From: Nitrospirota bacterium
GTDB lineage: Bacteria; Nitrospirota; Thermodesulfovibrionia; UBA6902
Reading direction: 5' to 3'
Assembly (NCBI GenBank): GCA_016207885.1
Contig: JACQZE010000003.1
Coordinates: forward strand, 186,001-250,000
Length of the DNA stretch: 64,000 nucleotides
Of this stretch, positions 15,639-24,704 are shown one piece after another. The notes beneath the pieces were generated by a model, which saw only the letters and a list, made by a program, of their open reading frames with translations, was not told the DNA's origin and searched no databases. Position 1 is the first letter of the stretch. Every line of letters starts with the position of its first letter. Both the position numbers and the translations under genes were made by a program.

Positions 15639-17245
15639 ATGCTGAGCCTTTTTATATCATATTTTGAAGTGATCAGATCAAAGACCGTCTTGGTCCCGAC
15701 AAGCGCGGTAAAGAGATTTATAAGAACGCCCCATCCGAGTGTGACGGCAAATCCCTTTATCGGCCCTGTTCCGAACTGGAAAAGGACAACGGCTGTTATA
15801 AGGGTTGTGACATGAGAGTCAAAGATGGTCCAGAAGGCCTTGTCATAACCTGAATCGATCGCAGACCTCGGGGTCTTGCCAAGCCTTAATTCATCGCGCA
15901 TCCTTTCAAACATCAGAACGTTGCTGTCAACAGCCATTCCTATCGCCAGGATTATACCCGCGATGCCCGGCATCGTAAGAGTCGCTTTGAATACGGAGAG
16001 AACGCCGATAAGAAATACGATATTCAGCACAAGCGCAAAGTCGGCGATCAGGCCGGAAAGTTTGTAATACACTATCATGAATATAATGACCAGCAGGGCT
16101 CCGATCAGGCCTGCCTTGATACCTGCGTCAATAGAGTCCTTTCCAAGAGATGGGCCGACGGTGACATTTTGAAGCATCTTGAGCGGTGCAGGAAGTGAAC
16201 CTGACCTCAGCACGATAACAAGGTCTTTTGCTTCTTCCATAGTATAGCTGCCGGTTATCTGTGCGCTGCCGTTTGGAATAGGCTCATTGATGGAAGGCGC
16301 TGAGTAGACATTATTATCAAGGATAATGGCAAGCCGCTTTTTAACATTATTAGTTGTTATCTGTTTAAAGATCTCCGCGCCGGTTGAATTAAATTCGATA
16401 CCTACATACGGCTGGTTGCCCCTCTGGTCTATATTTACACGCGCCTCAGTAAGGAAATCTCCGGTCATCTGCGCCTGCTTCTTAACAAGGTATACCCTTT
16501 TAATTGTATTTCCTAAATCGTCAGAGACCTTTTCAAAAAGTATCTCATCACCTTCAGGTATCCTGCCGGCATATTGAGCAAGCAGCTCCGCTTCCTTATC
16601 AGCTTCGATAGAACCCGGCAGTTCCAGCGCAAGGGGATTCTCTTCATCAAGCAGTTTGAACTCGAGCACAGCGGTCTTTCCTACAAGCTCGATAGCCCGG
16701 TTTGCGTCTTTCACGCCAGGAAGCTGGACAACTATCTCGGATGCGCCCTGTCTCATTATTGTCGGCTCAGACACGCCGAATGCGTCTATCCTGTTCCTTA
16801 TCGTCTCAAGCGCCTGGTCAGCCGAGAGATCCTTTATACTCTTAATCTCCTTGTCGCTCAGCTTGTAACTAATCATCCCTTCAGTCTTTGTGACCAGTTC
16901 CAGGTTAGGATAGCTCTCATTTATTACATTCTCTACCTTATCGCCGCCGGGCTTTACAGTTATCTCAAGATTGAGGAGTTCCGCCTTTGCATCAACGCCC
17001 TTCTCCTTGAAGATGTTCGTCAGGCTTCCCGCTATCCTCTCGGCGGTTATCTCAGCAGCCTTGTCTCCATCCACTTCATAGACAAGATGGACGCCGCCCT
17101 GAAGGTCAAGGCCGAGTATCAGGCCGTAATCCTTCAGCCATTCAGGCATTGATGAACGCAATGATGTTGACGGAAGGAAGAAAAGTATGGAAAGCACCGT
17201 TGCAGATAAAATCAATGAAACACGCCAGAAAAAATTCTTCTTCAC
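15635..17245 (-). CDS. secD: Protein translocase subunit SecD
   Basis: A 536-residue SecD of normal length. It has an N-terminal membrane helix, the D1-D6 periplasmic region (GLDLQGGVHLVYEVD; IRNRIDAFGVSEPTIMRQG, split here by its conserved DAFGV core) and six C-terminal helices with PGIAGIILAIGMAVDSNVLMF as the hallmark. The start is GTG 17245 with GGAG upstream. It lies 7 bp after yajC, giving the standard yajC-secD-secF order for the translocon's proton-driven module. Confidence 0.97.
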   Translation of the reverse strand: MKKNFFWRVSLILSATVLSILFFLPSTSLRSSMPEWLKDYGLILGLDLQGGVHLVYEVDGDKAAEITAERIAGSLTNIFKEKGVDAKAELLNLEITVKPGGDKVENVINESYPNLELVTKTEGMISYKLSDKEIKSIKDLSADQALETIRNRIDAFGVSEPTIMRQGASEIVVQLPGVKDANRAIELVGKTAVLEFKLLDEENPLALELPGSIEADKEAELLAQYAGRIPEGDEILFEKVSDDLGNTIKRVYLVKKQAQMTGDFLTEARVNIDQRGNQPYVGIEFNSTGAEIFKQITTNNVKKRLAIILDNNVYSAPSINEPIPNGSAQITGSYTMEEAKDLVIVLRSGSLPAPLKMLQNVTVGPSLGKDSIDAGIKAGLIGALLVIIFMIVYYKLSGLIADFALVLNIVFLIGVLSVFKATLTMPGIAGIILAIGMAVDSNVLMFERMRDELRLGKTPRSAIDSGYDKAFWTIFDSHVTTLITAVVLFQFGTGPIKGFAVTLGWGVLINLFTALVGTKTVFDLITSKYDIKRLSI

Positions 17246-17252
17246 TTAAGCC

Positions 17253-17588
17253 TTACTCCTTTTCCCTTAATCCTGCTATGAAATTCCTGCTGACCTTGAC
17301 CTTTGTATCGTCCTTGACACCCACCTTGAGCGTCAGCACATCACCGTCAATCTCCTCAACGATGCCGTGGATGCCGCCGCTGGTTATGACCTTGTCGCCC
17401 TTCTTGAGGTTGTCAAGCACCTCTTTATACTCTTTTGCCTTTTTAGACTGCGGCCTGATGAGAAGAAAATAAAATATGGCAAATATGAATACTAACGGCA
17501 GAAAAGATGTCAGCATGGCGCCCACACCCTGCGGCTGTGCCCCTGCTCCCGGCGCGCCTCCCATTGCATAAGCTATATCTGAAAACAT
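17253..17588 (-). CDS. yajC: Sec translocon accessory protein YajC
   Basis: A 111-residue single-pass membrane protein with the YajC hallmark LVFIFAIFYFLLIRPQSKKAKEY and KKGDKVITSGGIHGIVEEID. The N-terminal segment is Gly/Ala/Gln-rich. ACGGAGGC precedes the ATG. It is the first gene of the yajC-secD-secF operon. Confidence 0.95.
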   Translation of the reverse strand: MFSDIAYAMGGAPGAGAQPQGVGAMLTSFLPLVFIFAIFYFLLIRPQSKKAKEYKEVLDNLKKGDKVITSGGIHGIVEEIDGDVLTLKVGVKDDTKVKVSRNFIAGLREKE

Positions 17589-17768
17589 TATTGCCTCCGT
17601 TAGAAAACTGTCCTGTCAATTTGAAAAGCTTATTAATATACCTTTTCAGGGACATTTATTCAAGATACTTTCTGAAAATAATCTTTATTTTTATGATGTA
17701 GTGATTATGACCTGTATCATATACCAAACAAAACATATGTGGCATAATAAAACAAAAGGAGAAGATAA

Positions 17769-18017
17769 ATGTTAAAGGATACCTGCCCGGGAAGCAATGA
17801 AATAAAACAGCCGAAGCCTGAAGATATAAAATGCCGCAGCTGCGGCGGCACGGTGGAGATATGGAGTGATGAGACCGAGGCCAAATGCAAAAAATGCGGC
17901 AGCGTTAACTCGCGCATATTAGGCCCGTCATGCATAGACTGGTGCGCGTTCGCAAAAGAGTGCCTGGGAGAAGAGAAGTACAAGAGGCTGAAGTCAGGGC
18001 AGACAGGGAAGAATTAA
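17769..18017 (+). CDS. Small zinc-ribbon protein
   Basis: An 82-residue protein with AAAGGAG before ATG 17769. Two CxxC knuckles, CRSCGG (about 23-28) and CKKCGS (about 40-45), flank a short beta hairpin, as in a zinc ribbon. Further Cys residues are at the N-terminus (DTCPG) and in SCIDWCAFAKECLGEEKYKRLK, making seven in all. A metal-binding or protein-contact role is likely, but no named family is certain. It is convergent with tatC, with stop codons only 4 bp apart. Confidence 0.7.
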   Translation: MLKDTCPGSNEIKQPKPEDIKCRSCGGTVEIWSDETEAKCKKCGSVNSRILGPSCIDWCAFAKECLGEEKYKRLKSGQTGKN

Positions 18018-18021
18018 GCCA

Positions 18022-18795
18022 TTACTCCGCAGTTTTCTTCTTTACATTTAAAAGAACCGACGCCCAGATCCCGATCTCATACAATATGATTATCGGCACT
18101 GCCATGAGTGTCTGGTTAAATGCGTCAGGCGTTGGCGTAAGGAATGCGGCGAGGATGAATGCTATAAGAATTGCATACTTCCTGTTCTTCCCCAGAAACT
18201 CCGTTGTCACTATCCCCATCTTCGTCAGAAAGACCAGTACCACCGGCAATTCAAAGACAATGCCGAAGCCCAGGATAAATTTCATGCAGAAGTCTATGTA
18301 TTTGCCGACTGAAAGCATAGGCTTCAGATTCTGCGTCTTATAAGTGAGCAGGAAGTTCATTGCAAACGGAAGGACAATTATAAAGCAGAAGAGAGCGCCT
18401 GCTGAAAAAAGGAAGGTAGTGACCAGGACAAAAGGAAGGGCGTACCTCTTCTCTTTCAACAAAAGGCCGGGAGAGATGAACTTCCAGATCTCATAAAATA
18501 TAACCGGCGAAGATAATATGAACCCGGCGATGAATGATATCTTGAAGTGCATCCACAAGGCTTCCGCAGGCTCAAAAAAGAAGAGCTCGATCTCAGGATT
18601 ATTGGCGGGCTCAAAAGCGAAATAAGGCTTGGCCAGAGAAAACTTCAGGATGTTATGCAGAGGCATTGTAAGGAGGCTGAATATATCTTCGGAATAATAG
18701 AAGCATATGCCGAAAGCTGCCGTAAGAGCGGCTAATGAAATGAGGATCCTTTTTCTAAGGTCTCCCAGATGCTCTGCAACCGGCATCTTATCCAT
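18022..18795 (-). CDS. tatC: Twin-arginine translocase subunit TatC
   Basis: A 257-residue polytopic membrane protein. Family hallmarks are HLGDLRKRILISL at the N-terminus (binds the twin-Arg signal), FIAGFILSSPVIFYEIWKFISPGL, and GFGIVFELPVVLVFL. Six membrane helices fit. It exports folded cofactor-containing proteins together with TatB, whose gene overlaps by 8 nt upstream. Confidence 0.96.
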   Translation of the reverse strand: MDKMPVAEHLGDLRKRILISLAALTAAFGICFYYSEDIFSLLTMPLHNILKFSLAKPYFAFEPANNPEIELFFFEPAEALWMHFKISFIAGFILSSPVIFYEIWKFISPGLLLKEKRYALPFVLVTTFLFSAGALFCFIIVLPFAMNFLLTYKTQNLKPMLSVGKYIDFCMKFILGFGIVFELPVVLVFLTKMGIVTTEFLGKNRKYAILIAFILAAFLTPTPDAFNQTLMAVPIIILYEIGIWASVLLNVKKKTAE

Positions 18796-19126
18796 TCTTG
18801 CCGGTACCTGACTCTTCTTTATATTTTGGATCGCTTGGATCCTTCAGCTCTTCCCCGGCTTTTGCAGGCTCTTTTCCCTCCCCTTTTTCTCCGAGGTCTA
18901 TCTTGCCCTCTTTCATAAGGCTGTTCACGACATTCTCACGCGCCTTCCTGATCTCTTCCTCTACCCCGTCCACATCTATGCTCTCTGTCACGCCGCTTAA
19001 GGCTGACTTCAGCTCCCTGATCCCTTTCCCGAGCGTCCTGCCGAGTTCAGGCAGCCTCTTCGGGCCGAATACAATTAGGGCGACTATAAAGATTATGATC
19101 AGTTCCTGCGTGCCGATATCAAACAT
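18788..19126 (-). CDS. tatB: Sec-independent translocase subunit TatB
   Basis: A 112-residue TatA/TatB-type protein: short N-terminal membrane helix (MFDIGTQELIIIFIVALIVF), the hinge GPKRLPELGRTLGKGIRELKSAL, then an amphipathic helix and a charged Lys/Glu/Pro tail. The MFDIG start and the long tail favour TatB over TatA. Its 3' end overlaps tatC by 8 nt. No separate tatA is in this window. Confidence 0.88.
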   Translation of the reverse strand: MFDIGTQELIIIFIVALIVFGPKRLPELGRTLGKGIRELKSALSGVTESIDVDGVEEEIRKARENVVNSLMKEGKIDLGEKGEGKEPAKAGEELKDPSDPKYKEESGTGKNG

Positions 19127-19238
19127 AATTAAGTTAAAGGTATCAGAACTAATGAGCCGGTGTCAATTTTTCAGAGGCTTGACCTAACCCGGAAAATTAC
19201 TTAAACTTAATGACCAAACTAAAAAAGAGGTGAGATAA

Positions 19239-20111
19239 ATGTTTAAAGGCTCTATTGTAGCAATAGTTACACCGTTTAAAAACGGCAAGGTCGATGAAAA
19301 TGCCCTTGGTAATCTTATAGAATGGCATATCGCTGAAGGAACCGATGCAATAGTGCCCTGCGGCACTACAGGAGAGTCTGCCACGCTTGAATATGATGAG
19401 CATTACAGGGTCATTGAATATACGATCGAAGCGGTCAACGGCAGGATCCCGGTCATAGCCGGAACCGGCGCCAATTCAACAGACGAAACGATCAAAATGA
19501 CCGCCAAGGCAAAAAAGCTCGGGGCTGACGGAGCCCTGCTCGTTTGTCCTTATTACAACAAACCCACTCAGGAGGGCATATTCCAGCACTATGAGAAGGT
19601 GGCAAAAACAGTTGATATCCCGATAATCCTGTACAATGTTCCCGGACGCACGGCTGTTAATATCCTGCCTGAGACTGTCGCAAGGCTGTGCGAGATAGAG
19701 AATGTGGTCGCTATTAAGGAAGCCACGGGAAATATGGCCCAGGCCAGCGATGTGCTACGCCTTTGCGGAGACAATATTACAGTCCTTTCCGGCGATGACT
19801 TCACGACATTTACAATGCTGGCGTTAGGCGGCAAAGGCGTGATATCCGTTGTTGCCAATATAGCGCCCAAAGATGTCTCAGACATGATCAAAGCATGGAA
19901 TAACGGGAAGCTGGAAGAAAGCAGGAATATCCACTTCCGGCTTGAACCTCTTAATAATGCCATGTTTATTGAGACTAACCCGATACCTGTCAAGACAGCA
20001 CTAAGCATGATGGGCAAGATAAAAGAGGAGTTCAGGCTGCCGCTTTGCCCTATGAGCAGCGCCAATAAAGATAAGCTGAAACAGGCTGTAAAGAATTACG
20101 GGCTCATATAA
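19239..20111 (+). CDS. dapA: 4-hydroxy-tetrahydrodipicolinate synthase DapA
   Basis: A 290-residue (beta/alpha)8 aldolase of exactly the usual length. It condenses pyruvate with aspartate semialdehyde in lysine and diaminopimelate synthesis. The visible motifs are PCGTTGESATL, YYNKPTQEGIFQH, LYNVPGRT (catalytic Tyr region) and VVAIKEATGN with the Schiff-base Lys. AGAGGTGA precedes ATG 19239. It stands alone, without other dap genes. Confidence 0.97.
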   Translation: MFKGSIVAIVTPFKNGKVDENALGNLIEWHIAEGTDAIVPCGTTGESATLEYDEHYRVIEYTIEAVNGRIPVIAGTGANSTDETIKMTAKAKKLGADGALLVCPYYNKPTQEGIFQHYEKVAKTVDIPIILYNVPGRTAVNILPETVARLCEIENVVAIKEATGNMAQASDVLRLCGDNITVLSGDDFTTFTMLALGGKGVISVVANIAPKDVSDMIKAWNNGKLEESRNIHFRLEPLNNAMFIETNPIPVKTALSMMGKIKEEFRLPLCPMSSANKDKLKQAVKNYGLI

Positions 20112-20154
20112 GCTTATATATAGGCATATAATTTTGTTTCTGTGATATAATATT

Positions 20155-20350
20155 TCAAAAGGCAAGTTGCCTGCCTTGTTCGTGAAAGGAATAAAAACTT
20201 GTTCCGACAATTTTTCTTTTTTGGGAGCCAGCGTAAGGCAAGTGTGAGCGGCCCGGATTCCCGGGAGAGTATGCCTGATCCTGCCTTCAAGGCGCCCACC
20301 TGTAATAACAGGGAGGCAAGTTTACTCCTGCACGGCAAGGTGGGTCTTAA
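20155..20350 (+). ncRNA. ssrS: Probable 6S RNA
   Basis: The dapA-rarA gap contains about 190 nt that folds like 6S RNA, the regulator that mimics an open promoter and binds sigma70 RNA polymerase. The 5' strand at 20169-20184 (GCCTGCCTTGTTCGTG) pairs with 20331-20345 (CACGGCAAGGTGGGT) over about 15 bp as a closing stem with one bulge. Inside, GGGAGCC pairs with GGCGCCC, AAGGCA with TGCCTT, and CCCGG with CCGGG, giving the long terminal stem. Small hairpins (CCTGTAATAACAGG) lie on the 3' side of the central bubble. The TTGTTCG and GTTCCGACA stretches echo E. coli 6S. A TATAAT at 20146-20151 fits the start. Position just upstream of rarA also fits loci I recall. Exact ends are uncertain. Confidence 0.72.
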
Positions 20351-20628
20351 AATCTCGCAGAAGCGGGATATATTAAATTTTCTTGGTCTTGACAGTTAAG
20401 GTTTCCCGGGTATGTGTTATATAAAGCTTTTCAGCCTCTTGAATATTTTATTAACTTGTTGTAATCTTTCGCAAATCAAGCTTTTTGAGAGAGATCTGAC
20501 AGGGGCTGATACTATAGAATCTAAAGCGCCTGATATATTCAGACCACCCGTGTAATACCCTTCTGTCACAGGCCATCTTTGGGTTTCTGCGCCCGGCGCT
20601 TTAATGCCGCAGGATCTGGTTTATTAAG
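20351..20628 (+). other. Untranslated leader between 6S candidate and rarA
   Basis: These 278 bp hold no convincing gene. Visible structures are a hairpin TCTCGC-AGAA-GCGGGA (20353-20368), followed by an AT-rich stretch, and a GC-rich inverted repeat around CTGCGCCCGGCG (about 20588-20615) just before rarA. The first hairpin may help end the 6S transcript, but it lacks a clean T-tract. Confidence 0.4.
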
Positions 20629-21900
20629 ATGGACTTATTCAATCCGGACAAAAGCGCTCCTCTTGCGTGGAGGATGCAGCCCGCTGCCTTGGAAGAATTT
20701 CTGGGGCAGTCCCATATTCTCGGCAAAGGCAAGCCCCTTAGAGAAGCTATTGAGAGAGACTCGATAGTATCACTCATTCTATACGGCCCTCCCGGAACAG
20801 GGAAGACTGCGCTTGCCCATATTATCGCCAAAAAGACCAATGCCCTGTTTATTGCCCTGAACGCGGTCACTTCAGGCGTCAGCGATATTAAAGACGCTTT
20901 AAAAGAGGCCAAGGGATCCGGCAAGACAATACTCTTTGTAGACGAGATCCACAGGTTTAACAAACTCCAGCAGGACGCGCTTCTGCCTGATGTGGAAAGC
21001 GGGAATGTCAGCCTTATCGGGGCCTCCACACAGAACCCTTTCTTCTCAATAATCCCGGCACTTTCTTCAAGGTCGATGATCTTCCAGTTTCTGCCTTTAA
21101 GCAAAGACGATATAAAACAACTTGTCACAAACGCCGTAAATGACAATGAAAGGGGCATCGGAAGTTTCAATATAAAGATCGAACCTGATGCCATGGATTT
21201 TATTGCTGAAGCTTCGGAAGGAGACGCGCGCAAAGCGCTTAACATAGTTGAACTCGGGGCATTTGTTTTAAACAGCACAGAAAGATCCGGCTTTGATATA
21301 GGGCTGGCCAAAGACCTGTTACAGCGCAAATCCATATATTACAGCGAAGACGAGCACTACAATACTATTTCCGCATTCATCAAGAGCATGAGAGGCAGCG
21401 ACCCGGATGCCGCGCTATACTGGCTTGCCAAGATGATAGAGGCAGGCGAAGACCCTTTATTCATTGCAAGAAGGGTCATGATATGCGCGTCTGAGGATGT
21501 AGGAAACGCCGACCCCAGAGCGCTTCAGCTTGCTGTTGCCGCAAAACAAGCTGTGGAATCGATCGGCATGCCGGAAGGACGCATCCCTCTCGCACAGGCA
21601 GTGATCTACATATCGGCCGCGCCTAAAAGCAACGCCTCTTATCTGGGGATAGAAAATGCACTGGCAGATGTAAGAAAGGAAAGGCTTGCGCCTGTGCCGA
21701 ATCATCTTAAGAGCGCTAATTACAAAGGCGCGGCAAGGATCGGCGCCGGTATCGGATACAAATACCCGCATAATTTTGAAGGACATTTTGTTGAACAGGA
21801 ATATGTCACAAAGGGAAAGGCCTTCTTCCACCCAAGCGGGGAAGGCTATGAAAAAAACATTAAAAACAGACCACAGAAAGGGGGATCAGATAATGGCTAA
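20629..21900 (+). CDS. rarA: Replication-associated recombination AAA+ ATPase RarA
   Basis: A 423-residue clamp-loader-like AAA+ protein that acts at stalled replication forks. It has Walker [15 protein letters not shown] (about 47-60), Walker [20 protein letters not shown], Sensor 1 [12 protein letters not shown], and the C-terminal MgsA/RarA domain ([20 protein letters not shown], and [16 protein letters not shown]). The last 8 nt overlap rny. Confidence 0.95.
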   Translation: MDLFNPDKSAPLAWRMQPAALEEFLGQSHILGKGKPLREAIERDSIVSLILYGPPGTGKTALAHIIAKKTNALFIALNAVTSGVSDIKDALKEAKGSGKTILFVDEIHRFNKLQQDALLPDVESGNVSLIGASTQNPFFSIIPALSSRSMIFQFLPLSKDDIKQLVTNAVNDNERGIGSFNIKIEPDAMDFIAEASEGDARKALNIVELGAFVLNSTERSGFDIGLAKDLLQRKSIYYSEDEHYNTISAFIKSMRGSDPDAALYWLAKMIEAGEDPLFIARRVMICASEDVGNADPRALQLAVAAKQAVESIGMPEGRIPLAQAVIYISAAPKSNASYLGIENALADVRKERLAPVPNHLKSANYKGAARIGAGIGYKYPHNFEGHFVEQEYVTKGKAFFHPSGEGYEKNIKNRPQKGGSDNG

Positions 21901-23461
21901 CATCATAATGTACGTTGTTGCTGCTCTTGCTGCCGGGCTTGTCACTGGAGCTGTTGTATCTGCCGCATTCCAGAAGAAAAGCGCCGAGAGCAAGATAAAA
22001 GATATCGAAAACAAATCCGGTAAAGCTCTGGAAGAAGCTATTAAGGAAGCGGCCACGATAAAGAAAGAGGCGCAGCTCGAAGCCAAGGATATAATTCTGA
22101 AGGTAAAGTCCGAGTCTGAAAAAGAAGAGAGAGAACGCCGTCTTGAACTTAACCAGCTTGATAAAAGATTACATCAGAGGGAAGAGACTCTGGACAGAAA
22201 ACTCGACCAGATGGACAAGAAAGAGATAAGGTTCAACCAAAGGGAAACCGACCTTCTCAACAAAGAAAAGGCGATGCAGAAAAAGCATGAGGACCTGGAG
22301 AAGATGACTTCCCAGCAGACCTTGATACTGGAGCGCATCGCAACTATGAGCGCTGAAGAAGCTAAAAGAGAACTCTTTCAAAAAGTGGAGGAAGAGTCAA
22401 AGTTCGAGATCTCAAAGCTGACCAAAAGGCTCGAAGATGAGGCCCTCGAAGCTTCAGACAGAAAATCAAAAAAGATAATCTGCACAGCCATACAGCGTTA
22501 TTCAAGCGACTATGTGAGCGAGAACACAGTCTCCACAGTCGCCCTCCCAAGCGACGAGATGAAAGGAAGGGTAATAGGCAGGGAGGGGAGAAATATCAGG
22601 GCGCTCGAAGCAGCTACAGGCGTGGAGTTCATTATTGACGATACACCTGAAACCGTACTGCTATCCTGTTTCGACCCTGTAAGACGAGAGATAGGAAGAA
22701 TATCCCTCACGCGCCTTTTGGCAGACGGAAGGATACACCCCGCAAGGATCGAGGAGATAGTTTCAAAGGTGGAGAAGGAGATCGCCGCCACAATAAAAGA
22801 AGAAGGGGAAAAGGCGGTCTTTGACCTCGGGCTGCACGGCATACATCCTGAACTGATCAAGCTCATAGGCAGGCTGAAATACCGTACATCCTACGGCCAG
22901 AACGTGCTTCAGCACTCCAAAGAGGTCGCTCACTTTGCAAGCATAATGGCTGCCGAGCTCAAGGGAAATGTAAAACTTGCCAAGAGGGCCGGCATCCTTC
23001 ATGACATAGGCAAGGCGATAGATCATGAGATCGAGGGGTCGCATCAGGTCATCGGCGCTGATTTCGCCAAGAAGTACGGTGAGAACGATAAAGTTGTTAA
23101 TGCTATCCTGGTCCACCACGAAGAGGGCGACCCGATAACCATCGAGGCCACGCTTGTCGCGGCAGGGGATGCGCTTTCTGCCGCCAGGCCCGGGGCAAGA
23201 AAAGAGTCTCTTGAAGGATACATAAAGAGGCTGGAACGGCTGGAGGAGATCGCCACATCTTTTGAAGGGGTAAGCAAATCCTACGCGATACAGGCCGGCA
23301 GAGAAGTAAGGATACTGGTTAAACCAGAGGACATAAGCGACGAGCGTTCAGCGCAGATATCAAGGGACCTTGCCAAAAAGATAGAGGAAGAACTTACTTA
23401 TCCGGGGCAGATAAAGGTCACTGTTATCAGAGAATCAAGATTCGTGGAATACGCAAAATAG
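21893..23461 (+). CDS. rny: Ribonuclease Y
   Basis: A 522-residue membrane-anchored endoribonuclease, close to the typical 520 residues. The start is ATG 21893 ([20 protein letters not shown]), because the N-terminal membrane anchor begins there. Next come a long charged coiled coil (about 30-200), a KH domain ([22 protein letters not shown]), and an HD domain with the metal ligands in [12 protein letters not shown] and HHEEGDP. RNase Y starts the decay of many mRNAs. rarA overlaps it upstream and the ymdB-type phosphodiesterase gene follows by 22 bp, the order seen with ymdB in Firmicutes. Confidence 0.97.
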   Translation: MANIIMYVVAALAAGLVTGAVVSAAFQKKSAESKIKDIENKSGKALEEAIKEAATIKKEAQLEAKDIILKVKSESEKEERERRLELNQLDKRLHQREETLDRKLDQMDKKEIRFNQRETDLLNKEKAMQKKHEDLEKMTSQQTLILERIATMSAEEAKRELFQKVEEESKFEISKLTKRLEDEALEASDRKSKKIICTAIQRYSSDYVSENTVSTVALPSDEMKGRVIGREGRNIRALEAATGVEFIIDDTPETVLLSCFDPVRREIGRISLTRLLADGRIHPARIEEIVSKVEKEIAATIKEEGEKAVFDLGLHGIHPELIKLIGRLKYRTSYGQNVLQHSKEVAHFASIMAAELKGNVKLAKRAGILHDIGKAIDHEIEGSHQVIGADFAKKYGENDKVVNAILVHHEEGDPITIEATLVAAGDALSAARPGARKESLEGYIKRLERLEEIATSFEGVSKSYAIQAGREVRILVKPEDISDERSAQISRDLAKKIEEELTYPGQIKVTVIRESRFVEYAK

Positions 23462-23483
23462 GTTGATAGTTTAAGCCTGAATT

Positions 23484-24266
23484 ATGAAAATATTGTTCAT
23501 AGGCGACATTGTAGGGAAGCCCGGCAGAACGGCGTTAAAGAAAGGCCTGCCGCAGCTCAGGGCCAAATTCGATATTGACCTTGTTATTGCCAATGCAGAG
23601 AATGCGGCAGGAGGCTTCGGAATTACAGAACAGGTCGGCAAAGAGATATTGGCGCTCGGCGTTGATGTGCTGACTTCAGGCAACCACATCTGGGACAAGA
23701 AAGACGCCATAGAATATATCGCAAAGGAGAACCGCCTGCTCAGGCCGGCCAATTACCCTGACGGCGTACCCGGCCACGGCACAATAATAGTAAAGACGGG
23801 TAAAGGCGAAAAGGCGGCAGTCCTGAATATTTCAGGAAGGGTATTTATGAACCAGCTTGATTCGCCTTTCACTGTTTCCAAAAAACATATTTCTGTCCTG
23901 AGACAAGAGACGAATATCATCATCGTTGATATTCATGCTGAAGCGACCTCTGAAAAGCAGGCCATCGGCCTTTACCTGGACGGCGAGGTCAGCGCTGTCA
24001 TCGGAACACATACACATGTGCAGACAGCGGATGAACAGATATTGCCCAACGGCACAGCCTATTTAACAGATGTGGGCATGACTGGGCCTACAGACTCAAT
24101 TATAGGAGTGCAAAAAGATCTTGTGCTTAGCAGGTTCCTCACCGGCATACCGGCCCGATTCGAGACGGCAAACGGCGAATCTGTACTGTCATGCGCATTG
24201 GTTGATATTGATACCGCGACAGGAAGATCAACAGCCATAGAGCGGATACAGCTCAAGTTCCAGTAA
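23484..24266 (+). CDS. ymdB: YmdB-family metallophosphoesterase
   Basis: A 260-residue calcineurin-like phosphodiesterase (TIGR00282). The metal and active-site motifs run in order: GDIVGKPGR (8-16), ANAENAAGGFG, TSGNHIWDK (Asn-His), DIHAEATSEKQA, and GTHTHVQTADEQILP. B. subtilis YmdB hydrolyses 2',3'-cyclic nucleotides and cAMP and affects biofilm formation. The gene follows rny with 22 bp between them, consistent with joint RNA metabolism. It ends just before a terminator. Confidence 0.93.
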   Translation: MKILFIGDIVGKPGRTALKKGLPQLRAKFDIDLVIANAENAAGGFGITEQVGKEILALGVDVLTSGNHIWDKKDAIEYIAKENRLLRPANYPDGVPGHGTIIVKTGKGEKAAVLNISGRVFMNQLDSPFTVSKKHISVLRQETNIIIVDIHAEATSEKQAIGLYLDGEVSAVIGTHTHVQTADEQILPNGTAYLTDVGMTGPTDSIIGVQKDLVLSRFLTGIPARFETANGESVLSCALVDIDTATGRSTAIERIQLKFQ

Positions 24267-24271
24267 TTATT

Positions 24272-24306
24272 TTCTCAAGGGACTCTATAAAAAGATCCCT
24301 TGAGAA
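24272..24306. terminator. Bidirectional terminator between ymdB and hup
   Basis: TTCTCAAGGGA (24272-24282) and TCCCTTGAGAA (24296-24306) form a perfect 11-bp stem around a 13-nt loop. The stem sits between two convergent genes. The T-tracts on either side are short, so efficiency is uncertain. Confidence 0.75.
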
Positions 24307-24321
24307 GATATCTGTCAACAG

Positions 24322-24594
24322 CTATTTTATCGCCTGCTTTAAAACTTTGCCGGCAGAAAATTTAGGGGTCTTTGATGCGGCGATCTCGATCTCATCGCCT
24401 GTCCGTGGATTACGTCCCTTCCTTGCCTTACGCTCCGCAACGGAAAAAACACCAAACCCTACAAGGGTCACCTTCTCTCCTTTTTTCAGCGCGTCTGTGA
24501 TCCCGGCTATCACGGAATCAATCGCTTTTAAAGCATCCGCCTTTGAAAGATTCACATCATTTGCCACTGATTCTATTAGTTCAGCTTTAGTCAT
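24322..24594 (-). CDS. hup: HU-family DNA-binding protein
   Basis: A 90-residue histone-like protein of standard size. MTKAELIESVANDVNLSKADALKAIDSV forms the dimerising helices. The DNA-binding arm is FGVFSVAERKARKGRNPRTG with the intercalating Pro in RNPRTG. AAGGAGA precedes the ATG. It bends and compacts DNA and could assist the sigma54 promoter loops in this window, but that is speculative. Confidence 0.95.
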   Translation of the reverse strand: MTKAELIESVANDVNLSKADALKAIDSVIAGITDALKKGEKVTLVGFGVFSVAERKARKGRNPRTGDEIEIAASKTPKFSAGKVLKQAIK

Positions 24595-24704
24595 AAGCAG
24601 GTCTCCTTGTGTTGAAAATATAGGCTCGAAAAATAAAGTAGATATAGAGGATACCAGCAGCAGGGAATTTTAGTCAACAGCTATGTTTATTAAATATCCT
24701 GATC

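Noticed and set aside
16574-17152. A 192-residue plus-strand open frame opposite secD
   Set aside because: It lies wholly inside secD, which has clear family motifs. The plus-strand frame has no ribosome-binding site and no recognisable domain.
20601-21335. A 244-residue minus-strand frame opposite rarA
   Set aside because: RarA on the plus strand has complete AAA+ motifs; the antisense frame is compositionally biased and motif-free.
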